Shown piece after piece: positions 39,330 through 48,225 of a stretch of DNA of 64,000 bases. A model generated the notes under the pieces. The model ran no database searches and was not told the origin of the DNA. It worked only from the letters and a program-made list of their open reading frames with translations. The DNA comes from a virus, in the IMG/VR virus record IMGVR_UViG_3300042554_002381, positions 43,437 to 107,436 of that record. The stretch is one strand, 5' to 3'. A program made the translations under genes and the position numbers. Position 1 is the stretch's first letter. The number at the start of each line of letters is the position of its first letter.

Positions 39330-40160
39330 TTAAAAAGGAAACGTTGACATATCTTCTACTACTTCTGATTCTTTTTCTTCTTCATAAAGCACTTCTGCTT
39401 CAGTTTCAGTTTCAGTAGATAAATCGTCGTCCTCACCTAAGCCAAGCATTTTTTCAAAAAGCTCATGAACCATAACCTGATGATTCATCCAGTCTGAAGG
39501 ATGTGAGTCTTTCAGCGCAATGGTAATGTGATTATACAAGGCCCAAGCAGAGTCGTTGTCAACCTTGTAGTCAAAACTGGGCTTGACTATTTCTGCACGA
39601 ATGGTGTTGAGCTGCATAGTGTTCAGAAGTTTCTTTCTGAAAAACAGCTCACCTAATATGTCATGTTGCGCAGTGCTTGACAGAAGCACTTCTTTAAGTT
39701 GGTTTTTGTGCTGAACAAGCGTGCTCCAGTAAACATCAGAGTCGTTGATAAACTCTGAGATCTTACCTTCTGCCAGCATTCCTGCGGCACCTGTGTGCAC
39801 ACGCTTGTAGCTGCCAAACTTGTTATTAGACAGCATCATGCCGTTGTTGCAAATCTTTACAAGACCGCCCAAGCTGAAACGAAACGCGTACTGTTTGTTG
39901 TAAGAGTTCAAAAAGCTTGCGCTTAGTTCTATGTCTGGGTCAGTTTTGTAGTTCATGCGAAATGTGCCAATGGCTATTTGACCGTCGTTGGTGGCGCGGT
40001 ACTCTTCACCGGTGATAATATAGCCTGCTGATGTGATTTCGCTTCTCACACGGTTGATTACTGCTGTGTGAGCAATCGGTGTGTATGTAGCTGTTTTTGC
40101 TGGCAATGGTGAACCAATCATCTTGGAGTAAGCCATCATGCCGTTTATGGTTCTTTTCAT
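39330..40160 (-). CDS. DUF932-like hypothetical protein, 276 aa
   Basis: The middle (FLNSYNKQYAFRFSLGGLVK then ICNNGMMLSNNK) resembles DUF932-type phage/plasmid proteins, which have a conserved C-NGM motif. The C-terminus is strongly acidic (TETETEAEVLYEEEKE). It lies 2 bases after the DNA polymerase gene in the same operon, so it may be co-regulated with replication. No catalytic role is known for the family. The assignment is moderate because it rests on a short motif. Confidence 0.55.
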   Translation of the reverse strand: MKRTINGMMAYSKMIGSPLPAKTATYTPIAHTAVINRVRSEITSAGYIITGEEYRATNDGQIAIGTFRMNYKTDPDIELSASFLNSYNKQYAFRFSLGGLVKICNNGMMLSNNKFGSYKRVHTGAAGMLAEGKISEFINDSDVYWSTLVQHKNQLKEVLLSSTAQHDILGELFFRKKLLNTMQLNTIRAEIVKPSFDYKVDNDSAWALYNHITIALKDSHPSDWMNHQVMVHELFEKMLGLGEDDDLSTETETEAEVLYEEEKESEVVEDMSTFPF

Positions 40161-40161
40161 C

Positions 40162-42144
40162 TTAAAAAAATGTTAGTTGAATGTGTTGTTCTTTACGTGG
40201 TAATACAGGAGAAGACTTTTCTATCTTCTTGATCTCTTCATAGATCTTGTCCAAATAAAACTGTTCATTGACGTTGTACTCAGACCAGGGCTTGTTTTCA
40301 TGTCTGTTGAAAATGGTCTGAAGAGATCTACCACTTTCAAGTTGTATTTCCCTGCCATCAGGGTTGCACTTAATGATCTTACATCCTTGGTTGGATATGT
40401 AGTAACGAACTAGTTTCTGCAGTTTTTCTTTGATAAAGGATGTGTTTTCAATACTGTGTTTCATAAAGTACCAGTCACCTCTGAGCTTGGCACCAGCGCA
40501 ATAGTCATAAATATTGCGGTTGGCTTGTAAAAACTCAGCAGGATCAATGCCATGTACAAAGTAGGCGTACCAGGCCTTAGGAATAATCAGCATAGACTTG
40601 TTTTTGTGCAGTGGGAGCTCTTCAAATTCAAAACGTCCTTTGCACTTGGTCTTGCCAGAAGTATCTATGGCAATGTAGTTATTGACATCACCAATGATCA
40701 TCTTCTGATACTCTAATGTTTCCAGCTGCAGCTGTGTCATTGCTTCCCATTCTTTGCAAATCTGGTAAAACAATTCTTCGTATTGCTCATCAATAAGAAA
40801 CTCCAAACCGTCTGTGTTCTGCATCAATGGCTGTGCTCCTGGAATGCGTGTGGCGATCATCTCATAGAGCATGGTAAGTAGCAACTGGCCGTTGATCGTA
40901 ATCCTGAAAGTAAACTCAGGGTCATACAGGAACGAATACTTGTTCTTGCTCAAACCATAGGTAGAGTTCAGGATAATCTTGAACAGATAGTTCAGAGGAG
41001 AAGACTTAGGGTACTTTTTGCGCTCTTCAAAAAACCACTCATACAGCTCACAGAAATCATCTTTGGGGATGTGTGCAGGAGCCCAGCGGTTCTTGATAGC
41101 CAGGTTAGGATAGAACGACGTCACGTCTGCTGAGAGGATCTTTTTACCTTTGGCTGCAGTGTAGATGCCAGAGGCCGCACAACCGTGCAGTCCTCCCAGA
41201 CCATAGTCTGTGGGAACCTCTTTAAAGATCACACGGTGCTTGGGACCTTTGCTTTTTTGAGACTCTTCTGTTTCATCTAGGATCGCTGTATCTACCACCA
41301 GAGATTTAAACCAGTTGTGAACACTGGTAAACTCTGGGGTAGAAAAGCGTACATAGGGAAGTATGATGTCTCTGACAGTAACATGGGAGCGTTCTGTGCG
41401 CATGTTTTTAATGTCGCGCTTATCTCTGCTCAGCTTTTCACTTAAGAAGTGCAAGAACATCTCCTTGCTAATTCTGGGCTCTGAGGCACTGTACAGGGTA
41501 AGGTTATAGGTGGCACTAAGTTCAGCACGCAGATTGATCTGCGAAGCCATAATCTGCTCACCTTTAGCGTTTTTAAGCAAAAAGATCTGCTTGGTGGACG
41601 CCACGTCATTGATACAATACGACACTACTTTTTGCAAAGTGTCATCATCTCTTACGGGTTCATAGTGATGATGCGGCATCTCTTCAACGTTGTTCCAGTC
41701 CATTGAGAACTGAACCCATTTCAGAGAAGTACGCTTGGCATTACTGTCCCAGTGATTGAGTTTGAAGATGTCTACACAAGGTATGCTCAGCTTATATTCT
41801 GGATAGTCAAGAAACTCCTTGCGATCAGTTTTGCCAATGACATGTTGGGCGTACTGATAAATTGTCGTGGTAATTTCTTCTGCAGACCTGCCAGTAAAGT
41901 AGCCGGCGTTCTGCATGATGTACTCAGTAATCTGAGCATCAAAGGACAGGTTGTTGTAACCAAAGTGCCAGTCTTTGCTTGCTTGATTTTGCTTAAGAAA
42001 CTCCAAAAAAGCAGGTATGTCGTTTTTATCGCGATTGACAACAAAAACATGCTGCTCTTCGGAGTCATAAGCACTAAACACAGCAACAAAGCAGTTGACA
42101 ATGGTTTCATAGTCCATTACCCAGAACTTTCGCTGTTGTTGCAT
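40162..42144 (-). CDS. Family B DNA polymerase
   Basis: This is a compact 660-aa polymerase. Exonuclease motifs are Exo I Asp11/Glu13 (MDYET), Exo II FGYNNLSFD (Asp69) and Exo III YCINDVASTKQ (Asp180). Polymerase motif A is Asp340 in SADVTSFYP, motif B is KIILNSTYG (389-397), and motif C is NTDG (Asp445) in place of the usual DTD. All three polymerase motifs are intact apart from this NTDG form, which I recall in crAss-like phages. It overlaps the next gene by 1 base. It would copy the phage genome with proofreading. Confidence 0.93.
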   Translation of the reverse strand: MQQQRKFWVMDYETIVNCFVAVFSAYDSEEQHVFVVNRDKNDIPAFLEFLKQNQASKDWHFGYNNLSFDAQITEYIMQNAGYFTGRSAEEITTTIYQYAQHVIGKTDRKEFLDYPEYKLSIPCVDIFKLNHWDSNAKRTSLKWVQFSMDWNNVEEMPHHHYEPVRDDDTLQKVVSYCINDVASTKQIFLLKNAKGEQIMASQINLRAELSATYNLTLYSASEPRISKEMFLHFLSEKLSRDKRDIKNMRTERSHVTVRDIILPYVRFSTPEFTSVHNWFKSLVVDTAILDETEESQKSKGPKHRVIFKEVPTDYGLGGLHGCAASGIYTAAKGKKILSADVTSFYPNLAIKNRWAPAHIPKDDFCELYEWFFEERKKYPKSSPLNYLFKIILNSTYGLSKNKYSFLYDPEFTFRITINGQLLLTMLYEMIATRIPGAQPLMQNTDGLEFLIDEQYEELFYQICKEWEAMTQLQLETLEYQKMIIGDVNNYIAIDTSGKTKCKGRFEFEELPLHKNKSMLIIPKAWYAYFVHGIDPAEFLQANRNIYDYCAGAKLRGDWYFMKHSIENTSFIKEKLQKLVRYYISNQGCKIIKCNPDGREIQLESGRSLQTIFNRHENKPWSEYNVNEQFYLDKIYEEIKKIEKSSPVLPRKEQHIQLTFF

Positions 42145-42551
42145 TAGCCTTGTTGTTTAGGTTCTTCGTCTTGCTTGCTCTGTTTAATTACTGCAAGTGA
42201 TGGATGGTCTGGGTTAAAGGCAAAAAGCTCTACAAACCGCTCAATGTCTTCCTGGTTGTCCAGGTAGTACTCATAGTAGGTTTCCATCATGCGGCGCTCT
42301 TCAATAAAGCGCGGCTGTGTCGCATCACTGCCAGCTTTTAAAGGAATAGGCATACCTTTGTCGTTGAGCTTGGGCAGCATGTGAGGCTTCTCCTTCTGAT
42401 CGCGACTTATGACTGCCAGCACGCCAGTGTTGGGGTCAAAGATTACTTCATTAAAAGGACATTCCTCATGCATTGGAAGCATGCGAAAAGACTTACGCCC
42501 GTACCAGTCAGTGCTGTATACAAGCATGTTGTTAGTGGTCAATACACTCAT
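42144..42551 (-). CDS. Hypothetical replication-cluster protein, 135 aa
   Basis: This 135-aa protein begins MSVLTTNNMLVYSTDWYGRK and is mainly beta-rich and then helical with an acidic tail (KQSKQDEEPKQQG). Its stop overlaps the DNA polymerase start by one base. It sits in the middle of the replication operon. I do not recognise a motif. A polymerase accessory role is only positional inference. Confidence 0.6.
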   Translation of the reverse strand: MSVLTTNNMLVYSTDWYGRKSFRMLPMHEECPFNEVIFDPNTGVLAVISRDQKEKPHMLPKLNDKGMPIPLKAGSDATQPRFIEERRMMETYYEYYLDNQEDIERFVELFAFNPDHPSLAVIKQSKQDEEPKQQG

Positions 42552-42577
42552 TGGTTTTTTTGATTAAATTTTAAAAG

Positions 42578-43138
42578 TTAGTAAAGCTGTTCAATGTCAG
42601 TGGGTACCTGAACAGTGCAGGTTTCTTTTGTAATGTCAAGCAGGTCGCAGAGCTCACCCACTTCCCTGAGTACACGTTCTTCCATGTTCAGGATGTCTGC
42701 ATATTGCTTGAAGTATTTGGCAGGAAACAAAAACGATTCTATGTAGACCCACTCAGGAGTGTGTGTTCCATAGTAATCTGTCAGAAGCTTTTTCACTTGA
42801 GCAGAAAGCAAAGAGTATTTACCATTGATAAAATTATCATAGTCAGCAGCAAAGCTTTGCAAATCAAAGACATACACTACAGTGCTATCGTCAATAGGAA
42901 CAATCTGTTCTAGCATTTTGTGAGTAACCAAATAATTGGCCTCAAAAGTTTTCCATTCTTCTGTGTCTTGTTTTTTAAAAACGCAGATCAGCTTGCGCTT
43001 ATCTGCAGTAAAGCCAGTGCCTTGCCAGCAGATATAAGTCTGCACTGGCCGCGGGTGCTTTGCTCTTTTGAACCCCAACAAGGGGTATAAGAACGTGAAG
43101 GACTTCTGAAAGTACTTCTTATAGATTTCAGATATCAT
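42578..43138 (-). CDS. Conserved hypothetical replication-cluster protein, 186 aa
   Basis: This 186-aa protein contains KSFTFLYPLLGFKRAKHPRP and WQGTGFTADKRKLICVFKK. It resembles an unannotated family that I associate with Bacteroidetes phages near DNA polymerase, from memory only. It overlaps the PD-(D/E)XK nuclease gene by 4 bases (ATGA-type). No enzyme motif is visible. It could be a replication-associated factor. Confidence 0.6.
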   Translation of the reverse strand: MISEIYKKYFQKSFTFLYPLLGFKRAKHPRPVQTYICWQGTGFTADKRKLICVFKKQDTEEWKTFEANYLVTHKMLEQIVPIDDSTVVYVFDLQSFAADYDNFINGKYSLLSAQVKKLLTDYYGTHTPEWVYIESFLFPAKYFKQYADILNMEERVLREVGELCDLLDITKETCTVQVPTDIEQLY

Positions 43139-44190
43139 AGTACTACTTCAGTGTTGATCAAAAATTCATAGGGTAACTCAAAGTCTCTTGTTTCAAAGTG
43201 ATGCACTGCTTGTGCAAGTTTTTCATCCAAGATGTTAAGCCACTCTTGCATTTTTTCATCAGACACGCGAATAGGTGCTATCTGCATATAAGGATCTACT
43301 ACCACAAAGCGAAAGACAATCTTGAAGTCTTTGTACTCAGGACGACTAAGATAAACATGTTCTACCAGCCGGTGATAAATGGCAGCCTGCAGATAGTAGC
43401 GATAGTACTCAACAGAGTCCTTGAAAGAAGAGATGTCTTTGCTTGACTTTTTAAGGTCATTGACTTTGATGGTTTTTGTGGAAGGATCAATTACCAGGTT
43501 GTCAATAAAACCTCTAATACCAAAAGGATAATTATCAGAAAACTTGACCAACTCCACCTCGTTTTGCTTGATGATACCGCGCAGTGGGTCTTCAAAGAAA
43601 CCCATGACATCAATAACAGCAGGAGTGTCTTTAATTTTTTGCACTACACTTTTTGCAAAATTGTATGTATCATGATCTACAATAGTGCGATTTTGTGATT
43701 GCTTGAGATAGTCCCAGTAAGACACATGCTTTTCAGTAATAATCTTGTCCAGACGCTGCGTGTCAGTCTTCAGTGACTGGTACAGGTTCATGTCTGAAAG
43801 AATGTCAATGATCGCACCTGAAAATTCATGCAGTTCTTCGCGCGTGTCTTCAGGATCATGTTGTTTGAGTTCTTTGTAATGATTAAATAACGTCTGCAAA
43901 AGCTGACGTGGATTGTCAGAAGGAATGTCTTGTGCGCTTAGCACAAACTCTTTGTCAAAGTTTTCTGGATTAAGCAGCAAACAGTGAATAAGTTTACCTT
44001 CAACCATGTTGCGGTCTTCTACATCATCGCGCTGACCCAGCACATAGTGATTGTAGAAAAGTGCAGGACTGTACAGAAGTCTGTTAAGTCCTGAATATGA
44101 CAATAAAAATGGTCTGGAGAAAAACTCTTCTTCTTTTTGCATGCGATCTGAAAAAGAGATGTCGGGTGCTATAAACTTGGGTGTTGCCAT
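43135..44190 (-). CDS. PD-(D/E)XK nuclease (RecB/RecE-like)
   Basis: This 351-aa protein has the nuclease pattern His69 (VEGKLIHCLL), Glu213 (NEVELVK), Asp230 (RGFIDNLVID) and Asp245-x-Lys247 (VNDLKKS). This is the RecB/lambda-exonuclease type order. It is next to an unknown protein and the DNA polymerase, and with the nearby Sak4-like ATPase it could take part in recombination. This resembles crAss-like replication modules. It overlaps a 70-aa upstream ORF by 22 bases. Confidence 0.85.
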   Translation of the reverse strand: MATPKFIAPDISFSDRMQKEEEFFSRPFLLSYSGLNRLLYSPALFYNHYVLGQRDDVEDRNMVEGKLIHCLLLNPENFDKEFVLSAQDIPSDNPRQLLQTLFNHYKELKQHDPEDTREELHEFSGAIIDILSDMNLYQSLKTDTQRLDKIITEKHVSYWDYLKQSQNRTIVDHDTYNFAKSVVQKIKDTPAVIDVMGFFEDPLRGIIKQNEVELVKFSDNYPFGIRGFIDNLVIDPSTKTIKVNDLKKSSKDISSFKDSVEYYRYYLQAAIYHRLVEHVYLSRPEYKDFKIVFRFVVVDPYMQIAPIRVSDEKMQEWLNILDEKLAQAVHHFETRDFELPYEFLINTEVVL

Positions 44191-44381
44191 TTACTTTTTT
44201 CTTTGTGTGAAGGAAACTCTTTCCATCTTTCTTCAGGCAGATACTGAATCAGGTTGATGGCAGGAATAAAACTAAGCAGCTCATAAAGAGCTGTTTCATC
44301 TTGTTCTTGCAAATCTTTTTTGATCTGTTCTACCACAGCTTTGATGAGTGGAGACTCCAGGTAGTTTTTTATGCGGGGCAT
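44169..44381 (-). CDS. Small hypothetical protein, 70 aa
   Basis: I chose the ATG at 44381 (MPRIKNYLESPLIKAVVEQI) because the longer frame enters the GIY-YIG gene. The product is a short helical protein with a basic end (FPSHKEKSKWQHPSL). It sits 4 bases after the GIY-YIG stop and overlaps the nuclease start by 22 bases. Function unknown. Confidence 0.5.
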   Translation of the reverse strand: MPRIKNYLESPLIKAVVEQIKKDLQEQDETALYELLSFIPAINLIQYLPEERWKEFPSHKEKSKWQHPSL

Positions 44382-44385
44382 AGTG

Positions 44386-44841
44386 TTAACATTTGCAGTT
44401 TTCCATGTCTCTGCCATAGTACCTGCCCAAGATGTTACCATTGTAGCTGTTAGATTTCAGCACGTCATGCTTAATCTGCCAGGACAACTCACAAAAGGTC
44501 AGGTACTTTTTAGTACAGCAGAGCTCAAGGATCTCTCGTTTAAAATTCTCAGGTCCCAGTCTTGCTACATCATGTTTCAGGTCAGCTGAAGAACCATGAT
44601 ATGTAAGCCAATCAGACTCTTTGACAACCTTTTTAAAGATTTTTCTGGTACCTGTAGTTGTCTTTTCTTTTTTTGATAGTCTTGTTTTCCTTGAGGAATG
44701 AAGACTTTTTTTACCAATGTAAAACTTGTCAGTTTTTAAATTAGTGATTCTGTAGACAAAACCTACAATTTCATTGTGGTTAGGCAGATCTTCTAATTGC
44801 AGAACAGCTTTGCCTGTAGGAGAATAAATCCAGTGGTTCAT
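44386..44841 (-). CDS. GIY-YIG endonuclease (SegE-like), 151 aa
   Basis: The N-terminal region has GFVYRITNLKTDKFYIGKKS, the GIY-YIG core in its FVY...YIG form. It is followed by DWLTYHGSSADL and ENFKREILELC, as in phage SegE-like proteins. The catalytic Arg (YRIT) and a downstream Glu are present. It would cut DNA and could be a free-standing homing endonuclease or a recombination nuclease. It is first in a new transcription unit with its own Bacteroidetes-type promoter. Confidence 0.8.
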   Translation of the reverse strand: MNHWIYSPTGKAVLQLEDLPNHNEIVGFVYRITNLKTDKFYIGKKSLHSSRKTRLSKKEKTTTGTRKIFKKVVKESDWLTYHGSSADLKHDVARLGPENFKREILELCCTKKYLTFCELSWQIKHDVLKSNSYNGNILGRYYGRDMENCKC

Positions 44842-44867
44842 AAGGTTTTGGGATTAATGAAGCTCTA

Positions 44868-44899
44868 CAAAAGTAGTTAAAACTCTATAATAAACCAAA
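44868..44899 (-). promoter_or_regulatory. Bacteroidetes-type promoter upstream of GIY-YIG gene
   Basis: On the minus strand, TTTG (44896-44899) is separated by 20 bp from TACTTTTG (44868-44875). This is a full match to TTTG-N20-TAnnTTTG. The sequence GTAGA follows directly. The start would be near 44860, about 20 bases before the ATG at 44841. The -33 element lies inside the 3' end of the primase gene. Confidence 0.75.
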
Positions 44900-45901
44900 G
44901 TGATCAGGGTCTTCTTCAAGATATTTGCTTACTGCAATGTCCAGGCGAGGTACAAATTCTGCCATCGCTTTCTGCACACCATGTATTCTTACCACTTCAG
45001 CAATGTCTTTTTCCAATGGTATATAGATAAATGGTAGGCCGTGGCGTTCTTTGTAGTTCTTCATCGCTTGAATACCTGCCTGGTCACTATCAAAAACAGT
45101 GACAATAGCCAAATAAACCTGCTTAAATTCTGTCATTAAGTCATCGCTAAACATGGTGTTTTCGCTGTCAGGAGCAATAACATCACAGTTTAGATTCATA
45201 CTTTTGATAGCAAGACAGTCTTTCAAAGAGGATGCAATTACCAAATAAGGTTTGTCCTCCAACTGGTCATAGCCCTGGGTGTGATTACAAAGTTTGATAA
45301 ATTTGCGCTCACGGTTTTTGGGCTGATAGATTTTGTAGAGCTGACCTTCCTGGTTAAAGTAACCATAGATAAACTTGCTGACCACTTCAAACTCTTGCTC
45401 AACATTGTTGTCACCACTTTTTTTCTGCATAATATAGCGCGCTATAGGTACGACATTGTACTTTTCTAAAAGCTTGCTAGAAATATTGTAAGAGCCCCAA
45501 AAAGCAGCGTCATCTTTGGTCCATTGTCTGACTTTGTAGTCAGCCACTTGCCAGCGTGCGTGTTCAATAATTCTAGTCTCACAAATTTTACCAGAACGCT
45601 GATACGCTACATAGTCGGTGATGATCTTTTTAGAAGCTTCTGCAAAACCTGTATTCCACAGGTGCATCATCAAATCCACTGCGTTGCCTCCCTTGCCGGT
45701 GGAGAAGCACTTGTAGCGGTATGATTCTGCCTCTTTGTTGTAGTACAAGTACATGGACGGTGTCTTGTCATTGGGATTAAACAAAGAGTTAATGCGTACA
45801 CGTTGGCCTGTCAAAGGCTCTGGAAGACCCAGGTAGTTTTCAAAGATCCAGGTAACTGGAACATGATTGACATCCTCAATAAAATGTTTGCTTGAAAACA
45901 T
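44885..45901 (-). CDS. DnaG-type primase with TOPRIM domain
   Basis: I chose the ATG at 45901 (338 aa). A GTG at 45919 lies just after the upstream terminator and would add 6 residues. The N-terminal part has features of primase zinc-less or divergent domains. The TOPRIM region shows DSDQAG (VFDSDQAGIQA), the metal-binding DxDxAG form. The usual upstream EG..D Glu motif is replaced by SSLKD (IASSLKDCLAIK), a variant I associate with some Bacteroidetes phage primases. It would lay RNA primers for the replisome. It lies in front of the GIY-YIG transcription unit. Confidence 0.85.
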   Translation of the reverse strand: MFSSKHFIEDVNHVPVTWIFENYLGLPEPLTGQRVRINSLFNPNDKTPSMYLYYNKEAESYRYKCFSTGKGGNAVDLMMHLWNTGFAEASKKIITDYVAYQRSGKICETRIIEHARWQVADYKVRQWTKDDAAFWGSYNISSKLLEKYNVVPIARYIMQKKSGDNNVEQEFEVVSKFIYGYFNQEGQLYKIYQPKNRERKFIKLCNHTQGYDQLEDKPYLVIASSLKDCLAIKSMNLNCDVIAPDSENTMFSDDLMTEFKQVYLAIVTVFDSDQAGIQAMKNYKERHGLPFIYIPLEKDIAEVVRIHGVQKAMAEFVPRLDIAVSKYLEEDPDHFGLL

Positions 45902-45920
45902 AACTTCTGGGGAAAGCACA

Positions 45921-45956
45921 GAAAAAAAAGGGATGAGAAATGCTTCCCACCCCTTT
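45921..45956 (-). terminator. Terminator before the primase gene
   Basis: On the minus strand, AAAGGG pairs with CCCTTT and an inner TGGGA with TCTCA around a short loop, followed by eight T. It would end transcription from the helicase/ATPase operon. The primase then needs read-through or its own start; no clear promoter was seen in the 20 bases before it. Confidence 0.8.
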
Positions 45957-45978
45957 AATTCTGTTGCTGGGTTAAAGA

Positions 45979-46764
45979 TTAGGGAAGTCTCAAATCTGCA
46001 ATACCTGGGGTAGTAGTTTGAAACTGAACTTGTGTAGTTGTAATCCCATTAGAAGACGAGACATTCAACATGTCCATAGGATTTCCTTGTGGCATTTGCT
46101 GGCCAGAAAAACTACCCACAGTTTCAGCTACATCTTCTGTTTTTACTACAATGTGCTTGGCACGATCAAAAGTAAGCAGGTTCAGCGGCTGACCGTTTTC
46201 ATCTTCTACTGCAGCAAAAGGAAGCAGTTTTCCTTCAGGTTTTGGGTAAAACATGCGGTAGTTAGGCTTGTCATAACCTTCAGTGAAGTATTCTTGACCG
46301 CCAATGGTGTGATGAGCCCATAGCTCTGGGTTGACCACATACCTTCTGACAGCATCCACGTACTCCTCAATAGTAGTCGCCTCTACGTTGTCAGCATTCA
46401 TCTTGTCCAGTACACCCAGTTGCTTGGCAAGGTTGTTCACCCAGCGAAAAATCTGGTCATCGCGCTGAATAGTACGACCCTCATAGGTGTAGGTGGTGAA
46501 AGGATAGCGTCCTGAACGCACGTTGGCAATCTGCCCGCGGTAGTTTCCACGTGAAGGGTCATTCTTGTCAATGGCAATGCCCTGAAAATCATCACCCAGA
46601 TCAACACCTTCCAAAGTCAGCACTACAAAGTAAGGCTCTTTTTCTGGAGAGTAGGGTGGCCTGTCAAGCTTCAGGTCAATGACGCGACAATAATGAGTGC
46701 CTGGACTCATAATCTTAGGATAGTTACTTCCTGCGTTGGGATTGAAATTTTTTGAATTAAACAT
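45979..46764 (-). CDS. Putative ssDNA-binding-like protein, 261 aa
   Basis: This 261-aa protein follows a Sak4-like ATPase in the same operon, the place where phages often encode an SSB-like DUF669-type partner. Sequence features are a Gly/Asp-rich region (GIAIDKNDPSRGNYRGQIAN), mixed strands, and a Gln/Ser/Met-rich tail that ends in ADLRLP, which is vaguely similar to the acidic SSB tail. I cannot name a firm family. A single-strand binding role is inferred from context only. Confidence 0.5.
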   Translation of the reverse strand: MFNSKNFNPNAGSNYPKIMSPGTHYCRVIDLKLDRPPYSPEKEPYFVVLTLEGVDLGDDFQGIAIDKNDPSRGNYRGQIANVRSGRYPFTTYTYEGRTIQRDDQIFRWVNNLAKQLGVLDKMNADNVEATTIEEYVDAVRRYVVNPELWAHHTIGGQEYFTEGYDKPNYRMFYPKPEGKLLPFAAVEDENGQPLNLLTFDRAKHIVVKTEDVAETVGSFSGQQMPQGNPMDMLNVSSSNGITTTQVQFQTTTPGIADLRLP

Positions 46765-46794
46765 AGTTTTTTTTGTTTTTAAGGTTTTAAATGG

Positions 46795-47568
46795 TTAGTC
46801 AATAAAAATTTTATTCCAGTTATGTGTCACTGATCCATCTTCATTTACTTCAGAAACAACAATTTCTGCGTTGCGAAGATGTTCAGGACGAGCACCACAG
46901 GCAATGTCATCTGAAGTTTTGAAACTCAGAATGTTTTTGTTGCCTTTGCGGTACAAATAGCCAATTGCATCAGCATTAGAACTGGTGATGCGTTTTAGTT
47001 TACCTGTAAGGTCAAGGTCCAGTGAATTAAATTCTGAACCATTTTTTTCCAGAAGCGTGTCCTTAATGTGTCCTACCAAAATCACATGTGGAGCAAGACT
47101 TTTCAACATGTTCAGCATAGTTTCAAATGCTTGACGTAACCATGGGTAACCAGCACCATTGGCCATGTTTAGGATAGAACCATACTTTTCTTTACCTCCA
47201 CCAGCTTTGAACCAGTTGGTACCCATAGAGCTTTTAGAATAGTTGTATTCCGCCAGTGGAATGCACATTTCTTCTAACGCAGTAATTGTGTCAACTGCAA
47301 TATACTTGTAGGGCTTACCTGCTTCTAAAATAGCACGAGCAATGTTACTAAGCTCTGTGACATTTGAAGCTTTGATTTTCATTGCGTCTATGTAATCTGT
47401 ACCATTCTCAAGATCTATAATCAAACAGTTCTCAAGTTTGGAAAGCAGTGTGGTTTTACCCACCTTAGGTTTTGAGAAAATGATTAAGTTTTTGGGACTT
47501 TTTACAGCAGACTTTATTACGCTGGTAGGTAGAACTACACCCTGGGGTTTTACTTCTGTTGTTGCCAT
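46795..47568 (-). CDS. Sak4-like RecA-fold ATPase (AAA_24-type)
   Basis: This 257-aa protein has Walker A FSKPKVGKTT (31-40) and Walker B-like YKYIAVDTITALE, then a Gly-rich GTNWFKAGGG loop. The layout matches phage Sak4/AAA_24 recombination ATPases, which act in single-strand annealing or replication restart together with SSB-like proteins and nucleases. It overlaps the upstream gene by 19 bases. The neighbouring genes (DnaB, PD-(D/E)XK, SSB-like) are consistent with this. Confidence 0.8.
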   Translation of the reverse strand: MATTEVKPQGVVLPTSVIKSAVKSPKNLIIFSKPKVGKTTLLSKLENCLIIDLENGTDYIDAMKIKASNVTELSNIARAILEAGKPYKYIAVDTITALEEMCIPLAEYNYSKSSMGTNWFKAGGGKEKYGSILNMANGAGYPWLRQAFETMLNMLKSLAPHVILVGHIKDTLLEKNGSEFNSLDLDLTGKLKRITSSNADAIGYLYRKGNKNILSFKTSDDIACGARPEHLRNAEIVVSEVNEDGSVTHNWNKIFID

Positions 47569-48200
47569 TGTTTACCTTTTGAAATGAGTTGGTTTAGCCA
47601 TTTTTTGTTACTCATAGGAACATTCTGCAACATGCAATACAGATCGCGAATGGTCATTGAAGAGTAATGATTGTCATCTTTGTCAACAAAAAGTTCTGAC
47701 AGTTCTTCTTCCATGTTAAAAAGACCTGCAGTATCATCATTGTCAATTGCATTTCCTAAAAATGCAGGTTTTGAAGAAATTTCAGGAGTCAGTGCTCTTG
47801 CGTCAGTTCGGTTTACAAGATCAAAGTCAGACAACTTTACAGCATAAGTAGAAGTTGGAAGCTTGTCAGAAGGAACTTCAACATATTTGCTAGTCTCTAA
47901 ACTCCAGTTAGGATTAAACTTTAGCCTGTAAAGTGTGCGATGTTGTGGATCATAATAATTCTGATTCCAGTCAAACAGTTCTAAGTAATAATCTTGACCG
48001 CTGTTAAGTTCATTAGGAAAGAAACGTACACAAGGAACACGAGTGCCATCATTGCTGAACTCTATACCCATGTAGCACAGCTTAGCGCCAAATTTAGGGT
48101 TGCTCAAGCCCATGTTATCAAAGAGCGGTTGCCAAAAAGTACGATACTCTGCTGTAATCACAGGTATTTGTTTTTTTGGCTTTTCAACACTTGTTGTCAT
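47550..48200 (-). CDS. Conserved replication-operon hypothetical protein, 216 aa
   Basis: This 216-aa protein is probably beta-rich, with FWQPLFDNMGLSNPKFGAKL and VRFFPNELNSGQDYYLELF, then an acidic helical C-terminus. It lies between the DnaB-type helicase and the ATPase and overlaps the latter by 19 bases. No catalytic residues were recognised. A helicase loader or replisome linker role is possible, but unsupported by motif. Confidence 0.55.
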   Translation of the reverse strand: MTTSVEKPKKQIPVITAEYRTFWQPLFDNMGLSNPKFGAKLCYMGIEFSNDGTRVPCVRFFPNELNSGQDYYLELFDWNQNYYDPQHRTLYRLKFNPNWSLETSKYVEVPSDKLPTSTYAVKLSDFDLVNRTDARALTPEISSKPAFLGNAIDNDDTAGLFNMEEELSELFVDKDDNHYSSMTIRDLYCMLQNVPMSNKKWLNQLISKGKQWQQQK

Positions 48201-48225
48201 AGAAAATTGTTTTTTTTTTGTTAAG

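Noticed and set aside
44885-45919. GTG at 45919 as the primase start
   Set aside because: It lies right behind the terminator T-run and adds only six residues. The ATG at 45901 is a better start.
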